Under the pieces are notes generated by a model. The model saw only the letters and a list, made by a program, of their open reading frames with translations. It was not told where the DNA came from and searched no databases. Source: Sagittula sp048553715 (GTDB lineage: Bacteria > Pseudomonadota > Alphaproteobacteria > Rhodobacterales > Rhodobacteraceae). Taken from it: a stretch of DNA of 64,000 bases. Below, piece by piece: positions 45,201 to 53,023 of this stretch. The translations under genes and the position numbers were made by a program. The stretch lies in assembly GCF_048553715.1 (NCBI RefSeq), contig NZ_JBLZNC010000001.1, positions 1-64,000 of the forward strand, written 5' to 3'. Positions within the stretch are counted from its first letter, which is position 1. Each line of letters opens with the position of its first letter.

Positions 45201-45355
45201 TCCAGCGTGTAGCCCTGAATGCCGGTCTCGTTATCGACAATCGTGCCGGTAGAATCGTAGTCCGACGGTCCTGTCCAGACAAAGGTGGTGCCTGTGCCGG
45301 TGGGGATCAACCCGCTTGGGTTGGTGTTGTAAAAATCTACAAGATACGTGGCCAT
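42269..45355 (-). CDS. Large RTX protein with C-terminal Hint domain
   Basis: The 1028-residue protein has a unique N-terminal region (1-150), about 30 RTX-type nonapeptide repeats in three clusters (about 180-215, 425-540 and 590-775) with a beta-sandwich-like insert between the first two, and a C-terminal Hint domain (about 828-985) starting CFTPGTRILTPTG and containing VVSPQHRILIEG. Hint domains self-cleave or splice in inteins and hedgehog proteins; here it may process the secreted protein. Calcium-dependent extracellular folding via type I secretion is expected from the RTX repeats. The ATG at 45355 is preferred over 45409. Composition is Asp/Gly/Thr-rich. Confidence 0.85.
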   Translation of the reverse strand: MATYLVDFYNTNPSGLIPTGTGTTFVWTGPSDYDSTGTIVDNETGIQGYTLDDDSAGGETATGTFTTPSGTSTNVNTDAEAVWTVTDSVTGQSFQVAQLQIEGGGASGLYTLSEQPLVAGRTYTVQQYDSNPDAAAGDIAFSFRDYSNGVIEGTSGDDLIDASFTDIHGESVDDTIGTVDDVIEAGDGNDTVAAGNGDDTVDGGNGNDLIYGDYGPYEPAGTSADLNWTGFGPTGTAIADGAVQDTGDIDVTLGFESLGNNTPTFEVDDSLQQYSAPGETFDNTSSLFLFGQGDGLTSRTTMDFAASAGSSVEDEVQNVTFRINDIDWGANNHTDEVTVNAYDADGNPVPVTITLGGAGDTVNGNTVVANELSESTNDAGGSVLYEIAGPVASIEIIYGNLQGNTQGIWVSDVQFEAIPIATGNDVLSGGAGNDTLFGEAGDDTLDGGTGADSLSGDAGNDSLLGGDGADTLDGGTGNDTLSGDAGNDLLTGGAGANELFGGSGSDTFVGGEGADTFTGGEGMDYITYADSASGVTVDLSTNTFSGGDAAGDSSGGGIDGLIGSDFADNLTGYDGMTTDAEGVNSNYIDGGLGNDTIAGLSGDDTLIGGSGNDQIDGGDGNDSLNGGAGRDTLLGGAGDDTINAGGGSDSIVAGTGNDSILAGNGWDRVFAGDGNDTVIGGNGNDYVEGGAGDDSLRGDSGNDTLLGGDGADTLDGGNANDELSGGLGADSILGGAGNDLIFAAQGDTINAGDGDDTITLTDLGEAGSDGIFIEGSTTAQTGGDTLDLNGLGDRTTLRFNTTPEGEMTGTIRMLDGTLVSFSNIDAVICFTPGTRILTPTGYRVIDELAAGDLVMTRDSGAQPLRWKGASRRLARGKSAPIHIAPHTLPTDPDLADPRPLVVSPQHRILIEGYDAELMYGAPEVFAAATHLQGAEGVTQIEGREVTYIHLAFDRHHVITAEGVDTESFFVGPQALAALDTVQRAALFEALPMLRLDPALFGSTARPCLKRHEAQMLLHQRKLAARKAA

Positions 45356-45671
45356 ACTGAGCCGCCCTGACAAGTGTCCATGACCGGCCGTTCTGGCCGT
45401 ATCGGTCAAAGCTAGGGGGCATCGGGGGCTTTGGTTTGGTGGGAATTGGGCGCTTTAGCGAAGTGTTAAGCTTAAAGGGATGCTTGACCGCGCAATTATG
45501 GCGGCGCCTGCCAGATGCCGATAGCCTTGCAAATAGGGGCTGCGGGCCGATTTTCGCCTTTGGGCCTTATGGGCATGCGGCACTGTGCTGCCATGTTTCC
45601 GCCCAAAATACAAAGCACCCGCCATGAAATCAATCATGGCGGGTGCCCAATTTAGATAGACCGCTTGTGGT
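45356..45671. other. Intergenic region between the RTX/Hint gene and iorB
   Basis: This 316-base gap holds the promoter of the RTX/Hint gene and, at its right end, the terminator of iorAB. No open frame with a ribosome-binding site was found. Confidence 0.6.
45615..45646 (-). terminator. Terminator of iorAB
   Basis: GCACCCGCCATGA (45615-45627) pairs perfectly over 13 bases with TCATGGCGGGTGC (45634-45646). Read on the minus strand the stem is followed by TTTGTATTTTG, suiting termination of the leftward iorAB operon. Confidence 0.8.
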
Positions 45672-47906
45672 TTAGATGACGAAGTCGACCGCCTTGTTCA
45701 GAGGCAGGCTGCGGTAGCGTTCGCCGCGCAGGTCGAACAGGGCATTGGCGAGCGCAGGGGCTGCGGGTGGTGTGCCGATCTCTCCCACACCGCCAAGGTG
45801 TTCCTGCACCTCCAAGACACGTACCTCGACCTGTGGCATCTGGTTCATGCGCAGCGGCTCGTAATCGGGGAAGTTCACCTGCTGCACCGCCCCACCGTCA
45901 AAGGTGATCTCTTCGCCCATGGCCGCCGACAGCCCGTAGACCATCGCCCCCGTCAGCTGGGCGCGGATGTTATCAGGGTTGAGCGCCACACCGGGGTCAG
46001 CGGCAATCCAGGCATTGCTCAGACGCACCAGCCCGTCCTCGTCGCGGACCTCTATCACCATCGCCACGGGCGAGCCGAAGCTGTAGCACATGGCCACACC
46101 GCGCCCGACGCCGTCCGGGGTGGTGCCAGTCCAGCCGGACATCTCCTTGACCGCGTTCAGGCATTCCCACGCAGGCAGGAATTCGTCCCGCGTCATGTCC
46201 ATGCGGAACTGCAAGGGGTCGGCACCGGCGGCATGGGCCAGCTCGTCCACGAAGCTTTCCATGAAAAACCCGTTGAGCGAATTGCCCACCGACCGCCAGA
46301 AGCCCACCGGCGGCATGTCGGGCACGGCATAGCCGCGCGCGCGATAGTTGGGGATGGCATAGGGCTGGTTGCCGAGACCTTCGGTCAGGGTCATGTCGGG
46401 GCCGCCGGGGGCAAAGCCCGCCGCACGGGTCAGCGCCGGTTCGATCACCGGTGCCGAAGACACGCGCCCGTCCAGCATCACCGCCGCGCCATCCTTGACC
46501 GCGCCGGACAGCCGCGCGATGGCGGCGGGGCGGTAGAAGTCATGTGTCATGTCCTCTTCGCGTGAATAGGTCAGCAGGACCGGCGTGCCGGGCAGCTCCT
46601 TGGCGATGCGCGTGGCATAGCGGACAAAATCCACCTCGCCCCGTCGCCCGAAACCGCCGCCCAGATAGGTGACGTTGAATTCCACATCGTCTTCGGACAG
46701 TCCGGCCTCATCTGCGGCCACCGCCAGCGCAAAGGTCGGCATTTGCGATCCGGTCCAGACGCGGAGCTTGCCGCCGTCGAACCATGCGTTGGCGGACTGC
46801 GGCTCCATCGTGGCATGAGACAGGAAGGGCACGCGGTATTCGGCCTCGATCGTGGTGGCATCCGAAGGCAGATTTTCCACATCGCCGTCGTCACGTCCGG
46901 TCACGTTCGGCTCCAGCGCGAAACCGGCCTCCAGCGCCTGAGTGATGGCGGCGTCGTCGGCCAGATAGGGGGCCTTGTCCTGCCATGTGACGGGGATCTG
47001 GTTCACCGCGTTCTGCGCGACCCAGGTGTTGTTGGCAATCACAGCGATGCCATCGCCCAGATCGACGACCTTTTCGACGCCGGGCATGCGGCTGACCTCG
47101 AACCCGTCAAACTCTTTGACGCCCGCGCGGTTCGGCGCAAGGCGCAGCGCGGCAAAGCGCTGGCCGGGCAGGCGGGTGTCGATGGCGAATTCAGCGGTGC
47201 CTGTGGTCTTGGCAGGAATGTCGCCGCGCGGGTAGCTGCTGCGCAGGATCTTCCATTCTTCGGGCTGGCGCAGTTCGATGCGCGGGGGCTCGATCTCTGC
47301 GGCGGCTTCGGCCAATTCTGTGTAGGGGATCGTGGTGCCATCCGGTGCGATCACCGTGCCCTTGTCGGTGACCAGTTCGCTGGCCGAGACGCCCAGACGT
47401 TCTGCGGCAGCGGCCACGAGAACCTCGCGTGTGGCAGCGCCCACAACGCGCATCCGCTCATAGCCGTCTTTCATGGCGGTCGACCCGCCCGTGACCTGCA
47501 GTGACATGACCTTGCCCACATGTCCCATCAGCTCGCCCATGGAGCGTTGGAAGGACGAGGCGTCATAGCCCGCGACAGCCTCGCCCATCATGGCGTGGTT
47601 GTAATAGGCCTTGGCAGGCGGGCCGTGGATGATGCGCACCTGATCCAGGGTGACATCCAGTTCCTCGGCAATCAGCGCGGCCCATGTTGTTTCGGTGCCC
47701 TGACCCATCTCGGCGCGTGGGCTGACCAGCGTGATGCCCTCTGCGTCGATCACCACAAAGGCATTGAGCGCGGTTTCCCCGTCTGCGGGTTTCAGCGGGT
47801 TGGGCGCGGGTTTGGCCACATACCATGCGCCAAACGCGGCCCCGCCCACGATGGCGGCGGCCCCGAACAAGAACGTACGGCGGGCGATTTTTCCAATGCT
47901 GGCCAT
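45672..47906 (-). CDS. Molybdenum hydroxylase large subunit (IorB type)
   Basis: The 744-residue protein has an N-terminal Tat signal (ARRTFLFGAAAIVGG), so the enzyme is exported folded, and the molybdopterin-binding fold of the isoquinoline 1-oxidoreductase beta subunit/aldehyde dehydrogenase family (MGQGTETTWAALIAEELDV, GGGFGRRGEVDFV, PPVGFWRSVGNSLNGFFMESFVDELAH). It oxidises an aldehyde or N-heterocycle; substrate unknown. The ATG at 47906 follows the small-subunit stop by one base. A frame extension to 48074 lies inside the small-subunit gene. Confidence 0.88.
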   Translation of the reverse strand: MASIGKIARRTFLFGAAAIVGGAAFGAWYVAKPAPNPLKPADGETALNAFVVIDAEGITLVSPRAEMGQGTETTWAALIAEELDVTLDQVRIIHGPPAKAYYNHAMMGEAVAGYDASSFQRSMGELMGHVGKVMSLQVTGGSTAMKDGYERMRVVGAATREVLVAAAAERLGVSASELVTDKGTVIAPDGTTIPYTELAEAAAEIEPPRIELRQPEEWKILRSSYPRGDIPAKTTGTAEFAIDTRLPGQRFAALRLAPNRAGVKEFDGFEVSRMPGVEKVVDLGDGIAVIANNTWVAQNAVNQIPVTWQDKAPYLADDAAITQALEAGFALEPNVTGRDDGDVENLPSDATTIEAEYRVPFLSHATMEPQSANAWFDGGKLRVWTGSQMPTFALAVAADEAGLSEDDVEFNVTYLGGGFGRRGEVDFVRYATRIAKELPGTPVLLTYSREEDMTHDFYRPAAIARLSGAVKDGAAVMLDGRVSSAPVIEPALTRAAGFAPGGPDMTLTEGLGNQPYAIPNYRARGYAVPDMPPVGFWRSVGNSLNGFFMESFVDELAHAAGADPLQFRMDMTRDEFLPAWECLNAVKEMSGWTGTTPDGVGRGVAMCYSFGSPVAMVIEVRDEDGLVRLSNAWIAADPGVALNPDNIRAQLTGAMVYGLSAAMGEEITFDGGAVQQVNFPDYEPLRMNQMPQVEVRVLEVQEHLGGVGEIGTPPAAPALANALFDLRGERYRSLPLNKAVDFVI

Positions 47907-47907
47907 G

Positions 47908-48363
47908 TTATGCGCCCTCCGCCACGGATTTGATCGCCGCGCGGATGCGGTCGTATGTGCCGCAGCGGCAGATGTTGCCGGACATGGCTGCGTCGATGTC
48001 GTCATCGCTGGGGTTGGGCTGTTCGGACAGCAAAGCGGCAGCCTGCATGATCTGGCCTGACTGGCAGTAGCCACATTGCGGCACCTGATGGTCGATCCAC
48101 GCCTGTTGCAGTTTGTGCAAGGCGTCGGGCTGGCCCAGCCCTTCGATGGTGGTCACCTCGCCCCAGACATCGGCCAGCGGCACCTGACAGGCGCGCACGG
48201 CCTCGCCATCGATATGAACGGTGCAGGTGCCGCAGGACGCAACCCCGCAGCCGTATTTCGTGCCGGTCATGTTCAACTGATCGCGCAGGACCCACAAAAG
48301 GGGCACGTCTTCGGGCAGATCCACCTCGTGGGGGGTGCCGTTGACTGTCAGGGTGAAGGCCAT
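47908..48363 (-). CDS. Two [2Fe-2S] small subunit (IorA type)
   Basis: The 151-residue protein has a plant-type ferredoxin cluster motif (GCGVASCGTCTVHIDG, then C) and a C-terminal CGYCQSGQ...CRCGTY cluster domain, as in xanthine dehydrogenase-family small subunits. It carries electrons from the molybdenum site of IorB. AAGGAGA precedes the ATG. The small and large subunit order iorA-iorB is usual for the family. Confidence 0.92.
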   Translation of the reverse strand: MAFTLTVNGTPHEVDLPEDVPLLWVLRDQLNMTGTKYGCGVASCGTCTVHIDGEAVRACQVPLADVWGEVTTIEGLGQPDALHKLQQAWIDHQVPQCGYCQSGQIMQAAALLSEQPNPSDDDIDAAMSGNICRCGTYDRIRAAIKSVAEGA

Positions 48364-48530
48364 CTGGGTCTCCTTGGCTGGTGGGGGCGGCCCATTTGGG
48401 CAGGCTCTCCCTTGGCGTGGGGGTGCGGCGCGCGCAAAGGTGCGCCGCGTTGCAGGGGATGATGCAATCTATCGCGACGAGGTCAAGCCGAAGCGGGCGC
48501 GCGCGACGCTGTGTCCGGCGGGGCACAGGC

Positions 48531-49721
48531 TCAGGTTACCGCCTTGCGCTGTTTGAACTCTTCGCGGTCCCATGCATCGGTGGCGACGATGTCGATCAAC
48601 TGATCGGCGGCGTGGTCGATGTCGGTCTCGTCCAGATACAGCGGTGTGATGCCAAAGCGCAGAATGTCGGGCGCGCGGAAATCGCCGATCACACCGCGCG
48701 CAATCAGCGCCTGCATGATGGCGTAGCCTTCGGGATGGGCAAAAGACACCTGACTGCCGCGTTGGCTCGGGTCGCGCGGGGTCACCAGCACCAGATCGGT
48801 CGCCGCTTCGACGCGGGCAATGAAGCGGTCCCCCAGTTCCAATGCACGGGTGCGCAGGGCCTGCATGTCCACGGTGTCCCAAATGTCGAGCGCGGCCTCC
48901 AACGCGGCCATCTGGATCACCGGCGGCGTGCCGACACGCATCCGGTCGATGCCGTCACCGGCCTTGTAATCGATATCGAACGCGAAGGGCATCTTGTGAC
49001 CCAGCCAGCCGGCAAGCGCGGGTTCGGCGCGCTCTGCATGGCGTGGCGAGACGTAGATAAAGGCGGGCGCCCCCGGTCCGGCATTGAGGTATTTATAAGT
49101 GCAGCCCACCGCGAAATCGGCAGAGCATCCCGCCAGATCGACGGCAAAGGCCCCCGCAGAATGTGCCAGATCCCAGACCGTCAGCGCGCCACAGTCATGG
49201 GCACGCTTGGTCAGCGCGGCCATGTCATGACGTCGCCCTGTGCGGTAATCGACCTCTGTCAGCAGGGTGACGGCCACGTCTTCGGTGATATGGGCGGCGA
49301 CGTCCTCGGGGGCGACGGTGCGCAGCTCATAGCCCACGGGCAGCAGTTTCAGCAGCCCCTCTGCTATATACAGGTCAGAGGGGAAGTTGCCGGTGTCCGA
49401 CAGGATCACGCGGCGGTCGGGGTTGAGCTTTAGCGCGGCGGCGAGCGCCTGAAACACCTTGATCGACAGCGTGTCGCCGATGACCGTATGTCCGGGCTCC
49501 GCCCCGATCAGCCGCCCGATCCGGTCGCCCAAGGCACGCGGCTTTGCCATCCAGTCGCAGGAGTTCCATGCGGTGATCAGATGCGCGCCCCATTCATCAC
49601 TGACGGTTTGCGCCACGCGGGCAGAGGTGGCCTTGGGCAATGGCCCGAGCGAGTTGCCATCAAGATAGCACACCCCTTCGGGCAGGATGAACTGTTGGCG
49701 GGTCTGGGTGAAATCGGTCAT
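48531..49721 (-). CDS. kynU: Kynureninase
   Basis: The 396-residue PLP enzyme has the family N-terminus (YLDGNSLGPLPK), DTGNFPSDLYIAEGL, WDLAHSAGA and the PLP lysine K210 in GCTYKYLNAGPGAPAF. It cleaves kynurenine to anthranilate and alanine in tryptophan breakdown. The ATG at 49721 has AGGA eight bases upstream. Other tryptophan catabolic genes (kynA, kynB) are not in the window. Confidence 0.93.
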   Translation of the reverse strand: MTDFTQTRQQFILPEGVCYLDGNSLGPLPKATSARVAQTVSDEWGAHLITAWNSCDWMAKPRALGDRIGRLIGAEPGHTVIGDTLSIKVFQALAAALKLNPDRRVILSDTGNFPSDLYIAEGLLKLLPVGYELRTVAPEDVAAHITEDVAVTLLTEVDYRTGRRHDMAALTKRAHDCGALTVWDLAHSAGAFAVDLAGCSADFAVGCTYKYLNAGPGAPAFIYVSPRHAERAEPALAGWLGHKMPFAFDIDYKAGDGIDRMRVGTPPVIQMAALEAALDIWDTVDMQALRTRALELGDRFIARVEAATDLVLVTPRDPSQRGSQVSFAHPEGYAIMQALIARGVIGDFRAPDILRFGITPLYLDETDIDHAADQLIDIVATDAWDREEFKQRKAVT

Positions 49722-49829
49722 TTGGTGGTCCTGAGCACAAGGGCGGGGCCGCCCCTGTGCAGGGACGGAAATCTTAACGGGGCGCGGCACCCGATGTGGG
49801 CGGGTCGGGCCGGTAGCATTGATAGGGCA

Positions 49830-50579
49830 TTACATCTCTCCGCCGGAAATCTGAATGGCTTGACCGTTCATGCTACCGGAATTCTCGCCGCACAAGAACA
49901 GCGCGGCCTCGGCCACTTCTTCGGAGGTGACAAGCCGCCCATGCGGGTTCACCCCCACCATCAGGTTGCGCGCGGCCTCTGCGTCCATGCCGGTGCGCTT
50001 CATGATCGAGGTGACATTCTGTGACACGATGTCGGTGTCCACATAAGCCGGGCAGAGCGCGTTGAACGTATAGGGTTTGCCTGCGTAATCCGCTGCAAGC
50101 GCACGGATCAGCCCGATCAGCGCATGTTTGGAAGCGCTGTAGGTCGGCGCGCCTTTCAGCCCGCGCAGCCCCGCAATCGAAGACACGGCAATCACGCGCC
50201 CCCAATCGGTGGTGTGCATGGACTTCATGCTTTCACGAATGGTGACAAAGGCCCCGTCCACATTGGTGGCCATCATGTTGCGCCAGAAATCCATATCGGT
50301 TTTCAGCAGGCTGCGCCCCTCGGCGATGCCGGCATTGGGCACGCAGATCTGGATCGGGCCGCGCGCCTCCACCGCGCGGGCGATGCCATCGATTACGGCG
50401 GCCTCGTCCTTCACATCCATTTGCAAGGCGTGGATCTGGTCTGTCGCTGCCGCCTCTAGCGTATCGCGCCGCCGTCCGGTGACGGTGACCTGTGCGCCTT
50501 GCGCGGCCAAAGCGCGGGCAATGGCCAGACCGATGCCGCTGCCGCCGCCCGTGACGATGGCGTGTTTCCCGTTCAGCAT
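49830..50579 (-). CDS. Short-chain dehydrogenase/reductase
   Basis: The 249-residue SDR has TGGGSGIG (about 10-17), PNAG in place of the usual NNAG, and the catalytic YSASK. A classical 3-hydroxyacyl or 3-hydroxybutyrate-type oxidoreductase fits, but the substrate is unclear. It is 108 bases upstream of kynU on the same strand and divergent from the methyltransferase. The ATG at 50579 is set by the family start. Confidence 0.85.
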   Translation of the reverse strand: MLNGKHAIVTGGGSGIGLAIARALAAQGAQVTVTGRRRDTLEAAATDQIHALQMDVKDEAAVIDGIARAVEARGPIQICVPNAGIAEGRSLLKTDMDFWRNMMATNVDGAFVTIRESMKSMHTTDWGRVIAVSSIAGLRGLKGAPTYSASKHALIGLIRALAADYAGKPYTFNALCPAYVDTDIVSQNVTSIMKRTGMDAEAARNLMVGVNPHGRLVTSEEVAEAALFLCGENSGSMNGQAIQISGGEM

Positions 50580-50704
50580 GAAATTCCCTCCCTGATACGC
50601 GGTAGAGTATCGTTGAAATGTCGGGTGGCAAGGCTTGGCGGCTTGGCATTTCCCTTTGGTCATGTGACACAGTTGCGCTGTGCTGGCGAACGGGGGGGAG
50701 CGTC

Positions 50705-51154
50705 ATGAGGAAATGGATCGATATACCGCCGGTCTGGCTGTTGGGATGTCTGCTGTTGGCGTTCTGGCAAGCGCGCCACTACCCGGTGGGTGGCTTTGGT
50801 CCGGTCTGGGCCGATCTGCTGGGTGGCTTGCTTGTGGGCGGGGGGCTGTGCCTGATGGCGCTGGCCGTTACGGAGATGCGCCGCCACCGGACAACGGTCA
50901 TTCCCCATCGGCAGGCCGAGCGTCTGGTCACCTCGGGGATCTTCAAGCGCACGCGCAATCCGATCTACCTTGGCGATGCGATGATCCTTACGGGGCTGAT
51001 CCTGTATTGGGATGCGGTTCTGGCGCTGCCGCTGATCCCTGTGTTTGTCTGGGTGATCGAACGGCGGTTCATCGTGACCGAAGAACAGCGCCTGCGCCGC
51101 AAGTTCGGTGCAGCCTTTGCCCGCTACTGCGCGCAGACGGGCCGCTGGGTCTGA
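50705..51154 (+). CDS. ICMT/PEMT-family membrane methyltransferase
   Basis: The 149-residue membrane protein has four hydrophobic segments and the PEMT/ICMT cofactor motif LVTSGIFKRTRNPIYLGD (about 79-96) followed by EEQRLRRKFGAAFARYC, typical of isoprenylcysteine carboxyl methyltransferase-like proteins. It probably methylates a lipid or small thiol; substrate unknown. A strong ribosome-binding site precedes the ATG. Confidence 0.82.
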   Translation: MRKWIDIPPVWLLGCLLLAFWQARHYPVGGFGPVWADLLGGLLVGGGLCLMALAVTEMRRHRTTVIPHRQAERLVTSGIFKRTRNPIYLGDAMILTGLILYWDAVLALPLIPVFVWVIERRFIVTEEQRLRRKFGAAFARYCAQTGRWV

Positions 51155-51183
51155 TCCACCCGCCAAAACGTGCCGAAGCGTCA

Positions 51184-51209
51184 CAGCGCCATGCCGCACT
51201 GCGGCGCTG
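51184..51209 (+). terminator. Hairpin after the methyltransferase gene
   Basis: CAGCGCC (51184-51190) pairs with GGCGCTG (51203-51209). No T-tract follows, so termination is uncertain. Confidence 0.35.
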
Positions 51210-51216
51210 GACATTC

Positions 51217-51233
51217 GTTAACCAATTGGTAAC
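51217..51233. promoter_or_regulatory. Dyad upstream of pntA
   Basis: GTTAACCAATTGGTAAC is a near-perfect dyad (one extra A on the left arm) within the AT-rich 280-base gap before pntA. It may be an operator or part of the pntAB promoter region; the regulator is unknown. Confidence 0.35.
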
Positions 51234-51434
51234 TTTATTGCCGAGAGGCGCCATAAAGACGCAAGATAACTTTGCCTCCAGTCAATTCGGCTGTGAGAAA
51301 TCGCCAGAAGAGGTCGAAAACCTGCACGAAGGTATGGGTCAGGGCTTTAGACCTTTAATTGAACCTTTATAACGCCGAGTTGGAAAGACCGTCATCTGTT
51401 GAGGGAATTCCTGAACGTAAGGGAGAAGAAAAAC

Positions 51435-53006
51435 GTGAAAATCGGGACACCAATGGAGGTCGAGGCCGGGGAGAATCGCGTAGCGATGACACCGGACTCG
51501 GCGCGCCAGCTACAGAAGCTGGGATATGAGTGCCTCATTCAAAGCGGGGCAGGGGCAAAGGCCGAGTTTTCGGACGCAGCTTTTGAGGCCGCAGGCGTCA
51601 CAGTTGTCGCAACCGCCGATGAGCTGTGGGCACAGTCCGACATCATCGCCAAGGTGCGCATCCCCACGATGGGCGAACTGGACCACCTGACCGCGGACAA
51701 GACGCTAATCACGTTCTTCAATCCCGGTGGCAACGAGGAAGGTCTGGAAAAGGCCAAGGCCAAGGGCGCCAACGTCATCGCGATGGAAATGGTGCCGCGC
51801 ATCAGCCGCGCGCAAAAGATGGACGCGCTGTCGTCGATGGCCAACATCGCGGGCTACCGTGGTGTGATCGAGGCGTCGAACAACTTTGGCCGTTTCTTCA
51901 CCGGTCAGATCACCGCTGCGGGCAAAGTGCCTCCGGCCAAGGTTCTGGTCATCGGTGCAGGCGTGGCCGGTCTGGCTGCCATCGGCACCTCCACCAGCCT
52001 CGGTGCGATTACCTATGCCTTTGACGTGCGCCCCGAAGTGGCAGAGCAGGTCGAATCCATGGGGGCGGAGTTCGTCTACCTCGATTTCGAAGAGGAACAG
52101 CAGGACGGCGCGGCCACCGGTGGCTATGCCTCTGTGTCCAGCCCGGAGTTCCGCGAAGCACAGCTCAAGAAATTCCGCGAGCTCGCGCCCGAGATCGACA
52201 TGGTCATCACCACCGCGCTGATCCCCAACCGCGAAGCGCCCAAGCTGTGGCTGGCGGATATGATCGCCTCGATGAAGCCGGGCTCGGTCATTGTTGACCT
52301 TGCGGCGGAAAAGGGCGGCAACGCCGAAGGCACCGTCAAGGACGAGAAGGTCGTCACCGACAATGGCGTGACCATCATCGGCTACACCGACTTCCCCTCG
52401 CGCATGGCGACGCAGGCCTCGACGCTTTATGCGACGAACATCCGTCACATGATGGCCGACCTGACCCCCGAAAAGGACGGTCAGATCGTGCACAACATGG
52501 AAGACGACGTCATCCGTGGCGCCACCGTGACGCATCAGGGCGAAATCACCTTCCCGCCGCCGCCGCCCAAAGTGGCCGCGATCGCTGCGCAGAAGAAAGA
52601 AAAGCCCAAGGAACTGACGCCCGAAGAGAAGCGCGCGAATGAAGTCGCCGCCTTCAAGGCACAGACCAAACAGCAGGTGACTCTGCTGGCGGTGGGCGCT
52701 GCGCTGATCCTTGGCGTTGGCCTGATTGCGCCTGCGTCCTTCATGCAGCATTTCATCGTCTTCGTGCTGTCCGTGTTCATCGGCTTCCAGGTGATCTGGA
52801 ATGTGTCGCATTCGCTGCACACGCCGCTGATGGCCGTGACCAACGCGATCTCGTCGATCATCATTCTTGGCGCGCTGATGCAGATCGGCTCTGGCGGGTT
52901 CCTTGTGGTCCTGCTGGCGGGCATCTCGGTCTTTTTCGCCGGTATCAACATCTTCGGCGGTTTCATGGTGACACGGCGCATGCTCGCCATGTTCCAGAAA
53001 TCGTAA
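51435..53006 (+). CDS. pntA: NAD(P) transhydrogenase subunit alpha
   Basis: From a GTG at 51435 the protein has 523 residues, matching E. coli-type PntA. It starts (V/M)KIGTPMEVEAGENRVAMTPDSA, has the NAD-binding domain with VLVIGAGVAGLAAIGTSTSLGA, a flexible lysine-rich linker (about 385-420) and four C-terminal membrane helices. It couples hydride transfer from NADH to NADP with proton movement. GGGAG nine bases upstream supports the GTG; a TTG at 51399 would add non-homologous residues. Confidence 0.94.
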   Translation: MKIGTPMEVEAGENRVAMTPDSARQLQKLGYECLIQSGAGAKAEFSDAAFEAAGVTVVATADELWAQSDIIAKVRIPTMGELDHLTADKTLITFFNPGGNEEGLEKAKAKGANVIAMEMVPRISRAQKMDALSSMANIAGYRGVIEASNNFGRFFTGQITAAGKVPPAKVLVIGAGVAGLAAIGTSTSLGAITYAFDVRPEVAEQVESMGAEFVYLDFEEEQQDGAATGGYASVSSPEFREAQLKKFRELAPEIDMVITTALIPNREAPKLWLADMIASMKPGSVIVDLAAEKGGNAEGTVKDEKVVTDNGVTIIGYTDFPSRMATQASTLYATNIRHMMADLTPEKDGQIVHNMEDDVIRGATVTHQGEITFPPPPPKVAAIAAQKKEKPKELTPEEKRANEVAAFKAQTKQQVTLLAVGAALILGVGLIAPASFMQHFIVFVLSVFIGFQVIWNVSHSLHTPLMAVTNAISSIIILGALMQIGSGGFLVVLLAGISVFFAGINIFGGFMVTRRMLAMFQKS

Positions 53007-53023
53007 GAGGGGGGACATAAATA

